From Luscinia megarhynchos (taxonomy: Eukaryota > Chordata > Aves > Passeriformes > Turdidae): a stretch of DNA of 64,000 nt. The DNA lies in the NCBI GenBank assembly GCA_034336665.1, contig JAPFBE010000003.1, positions 60,121,352-60,185,351 on the forward strand, read 5' to 3'. A program made the translations under genes and the position numbers. Shown here piece after piece: positions 48,476 to 61,300 of this stretch. The notes below the pieces were generated by a model. That model saw only the letters and a program-made list of their open reading frames with translations. It was not told the DNA's origin and ran no database searches. The first letter of the stretch is position 1, and the number at the start of each line of letters is the position of its first letter.

Positions 48476-50630
48476 AATTAGGGATTAGGCACAAAGCCAG
48501 TTTTTAGTGTTGCATCTGAGGCTTCTGTCCTGTGCCACTCGAAGCCTGTGCCAAAACTCCAGCTGAGCTGAGCATCAGCAGGGCAGAGGGTTGTAGGTAG
48601 ATCACATAAACAGTGAGAGCAAACCTCTCCTAATTTGTTGCAAACACATACCTTTTGGGGTTTCAGCCTTTCTATGCCTCTGATTTCAGAGATTTTTTTA
48701 AAATGTTTTTGGTGCAAAAGGTAAAATCACAAATCATCAGGAAAATATAATTGGCCAAAATGTTTTCTAAATGCAAAATGAACATCTTCCTTTTGATCGT
48801 GGGCTATGCCAAAGCTCTAACATACATCTTTGATCTTATGGCAATGTCTGGAGAAAAGATGGGATTCTAATAGGGAATAATAGATTCTCATCAAGACTTC
48901 TAGCTTCAGGAAATTGTTTAATCTCCATTCTCAGTGGCTGTTTCTTTGATGCAGCTGTGACTGAAGGGTCCCAAGTGCTGGAAAAACAGCTCACCAGCTC
49001 AGAACAAAGCTGATTATGTAAATTGTGCATTAAGATTCAGTTTCAATTTAATTTTATTCTGTAAATAAATATCCCATTAACATCCATCTGTTAAAAGTCA
49101 GGTAAAACATTTTCAAAACCTCCATTGTTATGGCAGATGTGACTGTACCATAAATAGCAATGGTGTGGTGGTATGAGGATGTCGAAGTATAAACTGTGAA
49201 GCACGTTTTAAGAAGTAATGAAGGTGATAACATTTAATTATAACAAAAGAGACCTTGTCTGATTGAGACAGACAGGGCTTCCATTTGTGTTGTTCTGTTT
49301 GCATTATGCAAAATCCTTTCTCTGATCACCATCTCCAAGATCACTGGTAATTATCGCTCATTAATTCACTTAAAACACAAAAGCATTTCAGCTGATGAAG
49401 GTCATTACTGAATTATGTCCAAGCCTTTTGCTTAATATCTTTTTATTTCAACAGCTTACTTGAGAGCAGTCATTTTCCCTTGGTCTAGCTGGTACTTCAC
49501 CGCCAACGCTGTTAATAGATTGTGCTGATCAGAAACAGAATGATGAACCCTGTCAGGTTTCCTAAATTAGTCTTCAAAGAGTATGAGAAGGTTCAAGTGC
49601 TCTTAACCCACAGCTATTTTTAACTATTTTAAAAGTCAGAGATTTCATATACACTGCAAAAGAGCACTCGACAAGGAAGCAGTCAGGGGATTGGAGCAAA
49701 TTTCACTTATTCTGGAAGTATAAAACAGTGTGTGTGTGTCAGCTGGAGATTAGAAACAGGTTCCTTATATATTCTTAAATGTCCTGAAGGAGGAATTGTA
49801 ACAGTGCTAATTTAATTCTATAAAGAGAATGGAAAATTATTTTCTGTGTAGGAAATGGTTAGGGGTAGTGAATTGCTGTTCCAAAATGGAACAGGCAAGG
49901 AGAAATTACAATTTTTCATGGTACAATCAGACTTGAGCACAATCTTCCAGTGCTCTGCTATTCTACCTAAGTTCCTTGTTTATGGAAATCTGCACCATAT
50001 GTGCAAATCCTCCCTGCTTGGCAGAAGCTGGCCTTAGGCAAAAAATGACATGACTGGAAATACCTAATTGTTGATACAACAAAATGCCATATGCCACACG
50101 AAAGCTGGCAGTCTAATTCCTGGTAAAACCAGTACTACATTGAAATCTTTTTATCAGAGCAAATAAAAGCAGTCTGGTGCCAAGTTTCAAGAATGGTTTC
50201 CTGCTCAGTTTAAGTGTGTTTTCAAAATCATGGTAGCTCAGGGATCCTCCAGGTATCAGATGTCATGTCCTCATTCCTGTCCAATTTTCCAAAGAAATTG
50301 TGAGGTCATGGAGACTGTAGATGCAACTGAAGAATATGGCTGATATCACAGGCTATTTTCATGCATCAGTACACAGTAATTCTGTTTTGACTTTGCATTT
50401 TTTCAGCTCTCTTAGGCTTTTATCATCTACTGGTTTTTACAGTGGTGTGGGTCTTGGGCAAGGAGCAGAGGGCCATGCAGATTTGATCACCTCCCACAGG
50501 TGAAGTTGGAATAGAAAGAATTATCCCACCCCATCAGAGCAGAGGCAGAGCTTTGACTGGGCATAAAGACCTCTAAAAGGCTCTGAGCTTTGCTTTATTT
50601 CAGCAATTCAGGAAGTTGTTGGATAAGGGC
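48476..50630. other. AT-rich intergenic DNA, candidate conserved blocks
   Basis: About 48720-48840 and 49020-49480 are AT-rich, free of simple repeats and dense in TAAT/ATTA words. They may contain conserved non-coding elements. No gene is seen. Confidence 0.35.
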
Positions 50631-50631
50631 A

Positions 50632-50705
50632 ATAAACCATAGAATGATCTGGGCTGGGAAGGAATTCTAAGGTCATTGAGTCCAGTCAAGGCTAGTATGG
50701 ATCTC
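50632..50705 (-). mobile_element. Short CR1 3' tail fragment, inverted
   Basis: The + strand text 'aaaccatagaatgatctgggctgggaaggaattctaaggtcattgagtccag' resembles the complement of the CR1 3' end ('catagaat...ctgggttggaagggaccttaaaggtcatctagtcca'). It is too short and diverged for certainty. Confidence 0.5.
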
Positions 50706-51424
50706 TCTTGAATACCCACCCATTTCTCCCCTTCTCCACTACACCAATAGGCGTGTCTTGGACAGAAACAGCTCCTCCATCATATGTCCTCTATGACTCC
50801 CAGGCTGCAAACATACCAGAAGTCAGCATTACCCTGACCAAGACTGCCCAGGAAAGTACTCTTTTTCTAGCACTGACACCAACTGTTCTGTAAGTGGAAA
50901 AAGCTCAGACTCTTCAAGGGAGTATAAAAACAAGAGAGCATGGATGCATGCAGTCCATGAAGCTGCTCCAGGCAACGATACAGTCACAGACAAAGCATTT
51001 ATTGCACAATCTGTACTGTTTTACGATGTGTCATGTGGTCTGGTTTTCTGAGATTCAGTCACAAAACTTAACTTGTCTTCAAAAAAAAAGATAAAACTTC
51101 TCTCTCCTCTTACTCTTGACAGCCCATGTCACAGCTTGCCTCTGCCCCTCTGCTCATGGTATGATGCAGTGGTTATTCATTTTCTTACCATATTCCTAAT
51201 CTCTCCTCAAATCCTTGTCCACTCTTAAATCTCAAAACCCTTACCTGGAACACGTTACCCTAAGTCATGTAACACACATGTTGAAATCGACACTTTTCTG
51301 AAGAATGAGGCTCCTGGGGACTCTTGGATGTGTCACTGCCATTGCTGGTATTTGAAACTGGGCTTGGATTTCACATAATTTCAGGAAGATGGTTGAATAC
51401 AAAACTGATCAGGGCTATTTCTGC
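50706..51424. other. Nothing recognised
   Basis: Single-copy sequence without a supported gene or repeat family. Confidence 0.45.
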
Positions 51425-51452
51425 TATATTTATTTATTTATTTATTTATTTT
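51425..51452. repeat. (TTTA)n microsatellite
   Basis: About six tandem TTTA units, seen directly. Confidence 0.9.
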
Positions 51453-53620
51453 TGGCAGGGAATATAAAACTTGCTGCAGCTGATGGGTTTTCCATCTTGC
51501 AGCAGGCAGAGAGCAGTCAGACTTCTGGGGCTGGGTGGGCTTGCTGAATGCCCCCCTTCACCCCACTCTCCCAAAGGGACATTTCCAATTCATTACATAT
51601 TCCCTATCCAGAATGAAAATCTTTTTAAAAGAGGGTTTTTAGAAGACACATGTTATTCTAATCAGATGCCTCTGTGAACTCTGCAGCAGAGAGGCCAGGG
51701 ACTGTTGGCAAGCTTTATTGAGTATGACTTAAATGCATTAGATTAGAAAGCACTCAATTTAGCTGGTTGTTTTTCCTGCTTTGCTTGGCTACTCCTTCTC
51801 CCCCTCCCTCTCCTTTATTGTGATGGAGATGCCACGAGGCTGGCATGCAGAAAAGGTTTCATGTCAGCATATTCAGGGTCCTAAAGGCAAGATGCATCTA
51901 GGATTGCATAGCACAATGATGAACAGTATTCCAGATTCCTAATTAACCCATCTAATTTATCTTCCCTCCGTGTGGTAAATTGCAAGTTAAATACAAGAGA
52001 GGGGTAACTCAAGGCCTCATTTTCAGAAGGTCAGCCTTGCAATTAGCATGGACTCTTTCCAGTTGGAATTGAAAGGCAAGATCAGATAAAACTATTGCCA
52101 CCTTCAGCTATTTGCTGGGATAAAAGGGAGTGGAGAGAGATGCAAGTACACAGAGAAGCATTTTTCAAGTGCAAAGATGGAGATACAAATTTTACAGGCA
52201 AAAGGGAGGGCCAGGCCTTTCCCTGTTTGAAATATTTCTTCTTAATAATCTAGCATTGAGATTTCTACCACTGCCACTTGTGGCAAATCTGCAGGGTGAG
52301 TGCAGCCACAGTGTCACTCCAACACAGTGGAACTTGATGTAGATGTAGCTCAGAAGTGCATAGATATAGAGGGCTGTGCTATGCTAATAACACCTGCCAA
52401 CTTCTTTTAAACTTCCTTAGTTCCCAGCAGGACAGACTTACTCAGATAGAGTTGTACTAACTCTTCTGAATAGAAAAAGCAGCCAGGTATGGCTGAAGTC
52501 CCTTGTGCTTGCCTGTATCCAGCAGAGCACTCCATGAAAAGGGAGACATCATGTTAGAAAATTTGCTATATTGTGATTCACTGTGGGTTGCAATGGGTCT
52601 TTCTCCCATGAACACCAAAGGCACATTAGTTCTGGCCTTTCAAGAAGTGATTTGCAGGATGCATGAGGGAGGCATGGATTTAGGCAAAGGAGATGATGAC
52701 AAGCCCCTTTCCCAGGATTTGCACCCTCTTGGCATATCAACTCTCAGATTTCAAAATTTTACCTCATCCACTCCCTCCTTTGAGACCCTGACTGTCCCAC
52801 CCCAGCAGCACCCAGTGACAGCTTTGTGCTGCCCCACTACTTTGCTGGACAGGAAAACACATGATTTTTAGCAGAGAAAGAATACAAAGGAAAGGGAGAG
52901 GGACAGGGAGGGAACTGTGGACACTCTCTAGGACTTGCTTCCAGCCTGATGGCTGTGACAGAGGGACAGTCAGCACCCACTTGCTCTGGGAGACCTGGGG
53001 TGAAGGCAGAGACAAAAAAGCAGCTGCCTGGTAATTTTTTTTCTGCAGTGCTTTAATAACAGTTATCCCCAGTAACAGTCTCCAGGAAAGGGATTTAAAC
53101 ACATGCAAAACATTCTGAAGACCCATCCATTTTACCTTAGGGCTTGAAATGCCCTAGATGACAGCCAGGGTCCTTGACAACTTCTTGGTCTGCAGAAAGG
53201 GGCTTAGCTGCCTGCTGCAGTCAGCCCTGGGAAATGAGTCTTGGGGCTTGGGCTGCTGCACTGCAGCCTCTCAGAGCCTGAGTATCCCTTGGCATGACCT
53301 TCTTGGCTGGGGGATTGTTCATCTGCAGACACAGCTTTCCTTTCTGCCTGGCCTCTCACCTTCCTGTTAATAAGTTAACCAATATGTGTGCCATGTAAAT
53401 ACCCCAGGAGATGCTATGGCTGGGGTTTTCCCAGTCATCTGAACTCTTGCTTCCTCATCATCACAGCTTCACCATCCCACATCCATTTTACCAGGTTGTG
53501 TTGGCACTAATGCAAGCAGCAAGAGTGGAAGCAAAGCACTAGTGCAAATGAAGAGGCACAGTCCATGCTTCACTAATTATTTTTTTGAATCATCCATTTC
53601 GAATGCAATTCTATCTTATT
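51453..53620. other. Gene-poor stretch, nothing recognised
   Basis: No gene or repeat family. The + strand frame at 52503-52871 and the - strand frame at 52764-53126 overlap and lack any motif. Confidence 0.45.
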
Positions 53621-53623
53621 ACA

Positions 53624-53697
53624 CATAAATATATAAAATATATATAAGCCCTATATATATGCGTGTATGCACATGTACACACACATATATATGTGTG
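53624..53697. repeat. AT/TG/CA simple repeat with perfect palindrome
   Basis: A low-complexity block of TA, TG and CA dinucleotides. Its end, 53680-53697, is an 18-bp perfect palindrome (CACACATATATATGTGTG) of alternating purine and pyrimidine. A short (AATA)n run follows at about 53743-53760. Confidence 0.85.
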
Positions 53698-56600
53698 GAA
53701 TTCAATGCAATTAATTTCCATATCCTTTAAAGGTGTCTAGGAATAAATAAATAAAATAAAGAATGCCTGGACAAAGTGGAGGGGTCTGATGTTTTCCAAA
53801 GCATAGCTATGTGCTCAAGCATGCAGCAGCAAGACTGGTAACAGATATTCTTGAAAATACAGTCCCAATAATACTTCCCTGGCACTTTGAAGCTTCACAG
53901 TGAGCTGAGAACACAAGTAAATCCCACGAACTGAGCAGCTTGGTAGCACAACCTGCCTCTCTCAAATGGATAACAAAGGAAGAAATGCCATCACTCTCAG
54001 CTGACTGGTTCCATTTTTTTCACTGAAGACAGCAATCAGCTGCTTGAGCTCAAAGCTGGAAACACATGCTGCTCAAGTTTTAAGGGAAAGATGGGCTTAC
54101 CCTTGGGGAAGGCCCCATGATGACTCTGGTCTCCAGCATGCAGAGGGGTCTGCTGCCACCACTACCAGCACCAGAACCCCCGAGTGCTTCTTTCCTTGGA
54201 TATAAGGGAAGCCACAGAAATTGCTGTGTAGATGCAAACACCTACATTTTAAACTATAAAGCTGAATGAAAGTTCTCTGGTTCCTCATGCTAAAACATTT
54301 GCTGCAAATGTCCAACTTTCTGCATTAAAAGAAGCTGACAACGGCAAAAACTTGAAGTGGTTCACTACCATCAGTTTCCCTTCTTGATGGGAAGAGGTAG
54401 CTTTAGCACAGATACAGTTTCCCATCCTGACACTGTTTACATGACATTCTACTAATATCCCATTGAATAATAAATACACATTTGTGTACTCTGCTGATAC
54501 AGGATTTGAAGCAAACAAGTTCAGTCACAGAAAATTCACTGAGTGAAATCAAAGTGAGAAATGAAAAAGAAAGGTGACTAGTTTTTGCTTTTGTCTGTGA
54601 CAAAGACTAAAACAAAACTCCATGGGATGACATTTCACTAATATAATACTTGCAGGAGAGCTAGCAAGAAAATGGTGATGAGACAGTGACACAGATTGCT
54701 TCATCCCTTTTGTCTCCATGTGCATGGAGAGGCAAGGGCTCTGCACAACTCCACAGTTCCCCAGTGCTTCTGGGACTGGTCTTTCTGCTGATGCTGAAAA
54801 GTATTTCTGCCTGATACATGCTTGCAGTGTCATTTCCTAACATGAAATTTTCTTTTAGGTAGAAACTGTTGGAGAAATTAAGTTGGAGACAGCCAAGCTT
54901 GAAGCAATACTCCAGTAAGGGGTTCTTTGCAGAATTATACATGTTTCAGAGCAATATTCTCTAAGTTTTAAGGGCAGAGGACAAAAAAAAATATCTTTGC
55001 TGAATTTTTCACTCCTTCTTTAACACCTTAGATAAATTATAACACTTGCACTCCTTTCTCGTCAGAGTAGATCTTTAATTCTAAATTTCATGGTACATTG
55101 GAAAGAAAAGAAACCCCAAAACAAATGACAAAATAAATCCACTGGGAAAAATATAATTATGGATGGTTCCTCCAGTGACTTTTGAGTGTAAGAGGTGTTC
55201 ACTTGATTTCATGGGCAATACAGTTTTGAAATGGTCAGAGCTGCCTTGCTGTATTATGGTCACTGAAGTTCAGGCATGAAGGTTTGGCTCTGAGTTTCCA
55301 CTTTAATCCTTTTAAATCCAGAACAAAACAAACAAAAAAAGAAACCATAAAAAATAGAAAGAAAAAAAAGAATAAGAGCTCAGGTAATAATATTTCCTGA
55401 CTTTAGCCTGTCAAAGCACACAGCCCCCACACTGGAGGCTCACACACTGTTTGTCTGAGTGAGCAGGAAAAGTGGAGGCAGAGCACTGAGCATAAAATTA
55501 ACAAATCATTTCAGTCTGACAGGGCTGAAGTTTTCTTTTTATGCAAAGCATGACCAGTACTCAGGAAGAGGGCACCATAAGTGACAATCGTCCTGGATGC
55601 CTTCAGTCTTGTTTTCTCACTGGTGACCTTGGAAAGCGATTGGATGTTCTCCTAAAGTGCATGCCACAGCTCAGCAAGAAGTTTGGAGCTCTGTGTCAGA
55701 GCACTGAGTGAAATCAAAGGGACCTTGATTTTTTCAAGGGGCTCATGCTAGGAGATTTGCTCCTTCCTTTCCCAAAATTGTTTGAATTTTGGACCAGTAG
55801 TGGCTGGAACCAGGAGGAGGGTAGGTGACTCCAAATATTAAAATAACTGAATTGTGATATGATGTGCCACTGGCAGCCAATGGACAAAGCAGGTCTGAGA
55901 TCCCTCCCTTGCTCTTTGGTGGAAAGGAGGTAGTCAGGCTCTAGCCTTTCATCCAGGCAGACAATCTTCTGTACATCAAACCATGTTTCTTTCCCAGGAT
56001 AGTCATAGCTGTGGCCTGTAATGCATCATTCACTGCCCTCATGTGCACACCTTGCAAGTGCATCCTACCAAAGGCAAAGCTATCCAGGGCAGTCAAATCG
56101 AGGAAATAATCATTACCTGTAAAATTACTGCAAGCTGATTTTCTCATTAAAATTTCATTAATGCCTTTGATTTTTTCCCTGACTGTGCTAAATCCCATAC
56201 TTTTAAAAGCATCTCATTCCATTATATTTCCATTAACACTAGCCACCATATTAATAGCCTGAAAATACAGGTTGGTACATTTGTGCTGCTAATGAGCATT
56301 GCCCTCCCCTTCTCCAAACACAGTTAGGCTGTGAAAAATAAATATTACTGCTAATGCTTTGTAGTCCTCCCATGGACATGTTTTAAAGACACCAGCAGGG
56401 TTTCCAGTTGATCACAAAGGTCTCATCTGTGTTTGGTTTGGAAACCAAGACACAGAGACTTATTATTGTCACTATTTGAGCACAGTCACAGCTGGGCTAA
56501 CAAAAAAGTGTCACATCAATGCAGGCTGCTACTCTGTCATCTTCTCCAGGCTTTGTGAAGGGTTTGTTCACTGGCAGAGACTCATTCTGGTGCCCCTCAG

Positions 56601-57680
56601 CAGGCCTTGCTGACCCCCTACAGTGGCAGACCTCTGCACTTCTCCAGCTGGGTTTCTCTGCTCCACCTTGTAGTCCAGACTGGCCTTTTCCTGCTGAAAC
56701 CTAGCAGCCCCTTATGGAGGCACTGGTGAGCACAGTGGCTTGAAAAACTGAGTGAAGGAAATTTGTCAAGGATGTGCCATGCTGTAGGAGGAAGTGTTGA
56801 CAGCAGTGGGGGCTGGAAAAAGCCCCTCTGCTCTGTAGAGTCCCTCCCTGTTCATTGGCTGGCATGCCTGCCTCTGTTTGTGCCCAGGTGTCAGCCAGGA
56901 GGGAATGCATGGGGCTCTTAAGGATGGCAGAGAACACCAGAGGGGGGAGAGTTTCACCACGTACCAGCACTGAGCCTCTTCTGAATGCCCACCCCAGCTG
57001 TGTCATGGGGCTGCCTCTGTCCCTGTCCCCACAGGACATTGGCCATTCCAGGTTCTGCCATGGGCTGTGTGCTCCCTGTTACAGAACACATAATTGCATC
57101 ACTTCAGAGTGCTGCTGAGAAAGCTGCCTTCACAGCCTGAAAACCTGCTGCCATTAGGGATGTTAAGATTTGGCTGGATTGGGAGTCTCAGAGACATCAG
57201 GATCACCCCTGGTTACACAGATCATGTAGAGTATAATCCCACTGAAATAATCCCAATGACTAGAGACCCAAGGAGGCAGAGGGGCTGAAGTGCCCTGGCA
57301 TGCTGGTGCTCTCCCTGACAGCATGCCTGCTCGCTGATGATTCACACTGTGCACATGGAAACAAAAGTTTATGGATTGCTTCAGTGTCCTACAAAACACC
57401 ATATAACCCCCAGAGGATGGAAAGAGATGCCTATGGATGGCCTCCCTGGCAGTGTTGGTAGTCTTGGGGTGCTAATGAAGCAATCAGAGAGCAGAGAGCT
57501 CTGCTATGCCAGGCACTGTGCAAGCACCAGTGTTTACTTTCTTATGGTTTTCTAATTAGAGGGAGAGAAAAAGCAATATCCATGCCCGCCGTCTCCTGAG
57601 AGAAGATTGAATTTTAACATGCAACTTAAGGAAAAGATAGAGTTATCTTTTCTCAGGACCCAGGCTAATCTCCCCTTTCC
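53698..57680. other. Gene-poor stretch, one weak coding candidate
   Basis: No repeat family is recognised. A - strand frame of 85 codons at 55941-56198 looks somewhat protein-like and contains a good donor (ACAG/GTAATG near 56116), but has only a weak acceptor. See findings. Confidence 0.35.
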
Positions 57681-57689
57681 ACAGGAAAG

Positions 57690-58030
57690 GATTAGGGTTA
57701 GGGTGCTAGGATTTGCAGTTTTAATCAGAGGAGACTTGACAACTTTCATTGTCTGCTCCAGATTACTCTGGCGTCTCCATATCCTCCCATCCCTTTGAAT
57801 AATGAGGAGCCGTGGACTGAATCCTATCTTAGTGATACTGCTGGACTTTTATGGCTTTGTGAAAATTGGCAGTAACTTAGGCTGCTGCCTCTCCTTTCAG
57901 AGAAAAATGAAGGCTTTGTTGGCATTGAGCTCTTGCCCTGCTCCCTTCGGTGACCCAAATGATCTGGAAAACTTAATAAACCTTTTTCTGCTGCTGGTGA
58001 GAACAGCAGGTCCAGTCCTGCCTGACTTGA
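57690..58030 (+). mobile_element. Possible LTR-like remnant
   Basis: The stretch ends with an AATAAA at 57974-57979 followed by CTTTTTCTGCTGCTGGTGAGA, preceded by CTGCTCCCTTCGGTGACCC. This resembles the R/U5 end of a bird LTR. No TG...CA ends or flanking duplication are seen, and the 3' side runs straight into the GGAGA array, so this is a weak call. Confidence 0.3.
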
Positions 58031-58039
58031 TGGATGATT

Positions 58040-58312
58040 GAGAGAGGAGAGGAGAGGAGAGGAGAGGAGAGGAGAGGAGAGGAGAGGAGAGGAGAGGGAG
58101 AGGAGAGGAGAGGAGAGAGAGGAGAGGAGAGGAGAGGAGAGGAGAGGAGAGGAGAGGAGAGGAGAGGAGAGGAGAGAGGAGAGGAGAGGAGAGGAGAGGA
58201 GAGGAGAGGAGAGGAGGAGAGGAGAGGGAGAGGAGAGGAGAGGAGAGGAGAGGAGAGGAGAGGAGAGGAGAGGAGAGGAGAGGAGAGGAGAGGAGAGGAG
58301 AGGAGAGGAGAG
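58040..58312. repeat. GGAGA pentanucleotide array
   Basis: A 273-bp, almost pure purine tract of tandem GGAGA units with scattered one- to three-base losses that shift the register. It keeps reading frames open on both strands (RRGEE-type repeats on +, SSPLL-type repeats on -), but these are artefacts of the repeat. A tract like this can form triplex (H-) DNA and is prone to replication slippage. Confidence 0.96.
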
Positions 58313-61300
58313 CTCTGAGCAGTGGAGTCTGTCTGTCTGACCTCACAATGGGTTAAAGCCCACAACCTTGGGAAGCCCAAAGGTTTAGTATTCTTCAGGA
58401 CTGAACGATTCAAAAAAATGATGAATTATAAAAATACTTTGTTTTGTTTTGTGTGCAATAGTAATGCTGTTAGTATAGCCCAGTGTATTTTGGCAAAGGG
58501 CTATTTAATAACACAAAATGAAACCTCATCCCCCTTATTGGAGTAGAAACAAACATACCTGGCCTTTTCCCACCTCAGAAATCCATCCTACTGAGTTGTG
58601 TGACCAAACCCAACCTCATCTCTGTCTCTGCATGGCCAGTCTGCCCCTGCTCTACTGATTTCACTGCTGCCAGTGTCCCCACAGGGTGAATCTGAGGGAT
58701 CAGCTCTTCAGTGTGCCATCAGAAAACCCAATGACCTGCACTGCCCAGCAGTGCCCAGACCCTGAGATGAAGGTAACTGTCTTGGTGGAGGAGCTAATAT
58801 AGTGTCCATCTACCCAACAACAGAAAGAACCTTAATTTTTCTTTCGGCTGGGATGGTGGGAAAATACATTTAGGCTAGTGGAAGAGATTTTTTATTTTTA
58901 ATCAAAAAATGTATTTTTTACTTGCTTCTATTATTTTTTTTTCCTGAAGAAGACATTTTGTGATCGTGTATTGATTTTGACCGTGTTTTCCCATTCTGTT
59001 TTAGTGAAGTTTGCAGTGGGTTAAATCCTTGGGAGAAGGAAACAAAGGGGGAGAAATACAGAAAGACCTGAAAACCCTGACCTTTTCAATCTTCCAAGGG
59101 ACCTTTTCAATCTCCTTTGACATAATCCTCTGCTGTGAAAACCATCAGAAGCTATGGGATTTCTTCTAATGGGGAAATTAAAGCAGATTTCAGAACTTCA
59201 AAAGTTCCTGTGACACCAAAGTGCATTGCCACCCTCCAGCCACCCTTGCCCAGCCAGGAGCTTTAACCTGACCTTCAGCTGGCCTTGAGCCCTAACTCCC
59301 CTCTGCTGGCCACCACTTGCCTCCTCCTACTCAAGAGCACTTCAGCTTATGTGTCTGTCCCAAAGCTCCAAAAAGCATCCCCAGAAGAGGGTTGAAGGGA
59401 GGAGGATGTAGAGAATGCCATTGTGCTGGGAGTGTGTGTGGGGAAGAGCCTGCCTTTAGGCTCTTGGAGGCAGCACATGCAGCAGGACCCAGCAGCTGGC
59501 TCCAGTCATCCAGATTGAGGCATGGTGAATAAAAGACACTTTCACTTTGAGCTGGATGTGAGGGTGTCTGGTGCATCACATGAAAACCTCCTACTTGCTA
59601 GGGAAAATAACCCTGAACAATTTCTCAGGAGCAGCAGTGATCCAGAAAGGGAGAAAGCATGTGCATAATAAAAAGAAAATAATTACTCCCTCAGCATAGG
59701 TGTATTTATGAGGATTACACACAGATGTGCTTATGTTTGAGGTTGGATACTCTTGGCCTAGGGATACAAGGATCTCCATCCACTGTTGCATGGGGGCTGG
59801 GCTGTATTCCCTGGAGTGTCCTGATATGGCCCAAAATGGCCCTAAATCTGGCATTGTACTTCCTGTGAGAAAACACCAAAATTTGCACAAGATTCTCTTG
59901 TAATTGTTTTGTATTAATCTCAGTCATGTCAGTGATCCTGCTGGCATGATAACTGACCTTTTCCCTATTTCACCTCTGCTGCTTGATGTAGAACTGATCA
60001 GCTTTCAGTCAAAGCTGGTATTTTTACAAACAAATCTGCAAGCAAATTGAGTTTGCATTCAGTCTCTTTGTCTATAATGTAGTTTTCATTGATGCAATAA
60101 CTTTGTAGAATTAATTTCTTCTGAGAGTCTTTATTTGTTAACAAGAGCAAGGATATTCCAGTGAAGCATTTTTTCTACAGTATTTTAAATATAGAGATGT
60201 TTTAATCTCTCAGATGCTCTCATTAAACTTAGGGGCTTAAAATATGTGACTTCATCTGGGCAGCTGCAGGCATAAAGAATTTATAATTTGCTAAAAGCCA
60301 CTCATATCCTTCCTGCGTCCACCTTTGGTTTGCCTGTAGCTCTGGGAAAACCAATTTCTTTCTTTCTTTTTTTTTTACAGATGTCTGCAGCCTCCTGCAT
60401 TACCCTGTCACTTCCAGAAAATAGGATTTCTCACCTACAGATGGTGAAGAGAGAGAAGGGTAGCCGTGAACATTAGGTTGAAATTGCTTGTCAGGTTTGA
60501 TCAATTCGCAGAAAGACAAAAATCCCTTTTGAAAAGGCACAGTTGATTTTTGAAGATTAGTGGCGATGTCCTCACAGCTCCTTTGTTTGGGTAAATTATA
60601 CAAGGGTGCAGTTTTTTACCTAAATGAAGGATACATTTGCATGTAGATGGTAAATTATTTAATTCTGTGCCGGACAGTGCAATAAACAACCCCTTTCCTA
60701 CACACACACAAATTCACACACACATTCACCTACCCAGGAGTTATGGTACAGGGGGTGGTTCTTTACTTTGTGTTTCCTTTTCCCTTTTATTGCCTTGTAA
60801 GTATTATTATTTGACAAAGCACTAGGGAAGGAGTACATGAATCTATTAAAGATAACAAAGCTCCATTGTGACACAAAACTCATGAAAGCAGACGAATAAA
60901 TCTTCCATAATGTAAAATAGCTGGTCCCTAGCTCTTCAAGGAATGAAGAAGAAGTTGATCTTGAAATGAACACTAATCTGAATCCTGCTGTTCTTGGGGT
61001 GACTTCTTGTTGCAGCAATTTCTCCTCACAATTTAGCCATGCTATGATGTATTAATTACCATCTGTGTGCTCTGTCTAATGGGAGCATTAAAAGACAATA
61101 CCTGTTTTGTTCCCTCCCAGAGTAGCAATTATTCCTATAAATAAGGCAGATGAGTGAGCATGTGAGATGAGTGTTCCTGTGCCAGAAAGCACAGAAAACA
61201 GTTTCTGATCTGCTGCATTCTTTTATGGTCCACCAACATAAACTGCTAACAGGCAGGTAGCTGTCTCTCTCTGACAAAAAAAAAAAAAAAATTTGTTTCC

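Noticed and set aside
57689..57701. Two TTAGGG units in a row, as in telomeres
   Set aside because: Two units occur by chance in a window of this size; no array is present.
57897..58413. Open frames of 94-149 codons across the GGAGA array, reading SSPLL or RRGEE repeats
   Set aside because: They exist only because the pentanucleotide array lacks stops in any frame; there is no independent coding signal.
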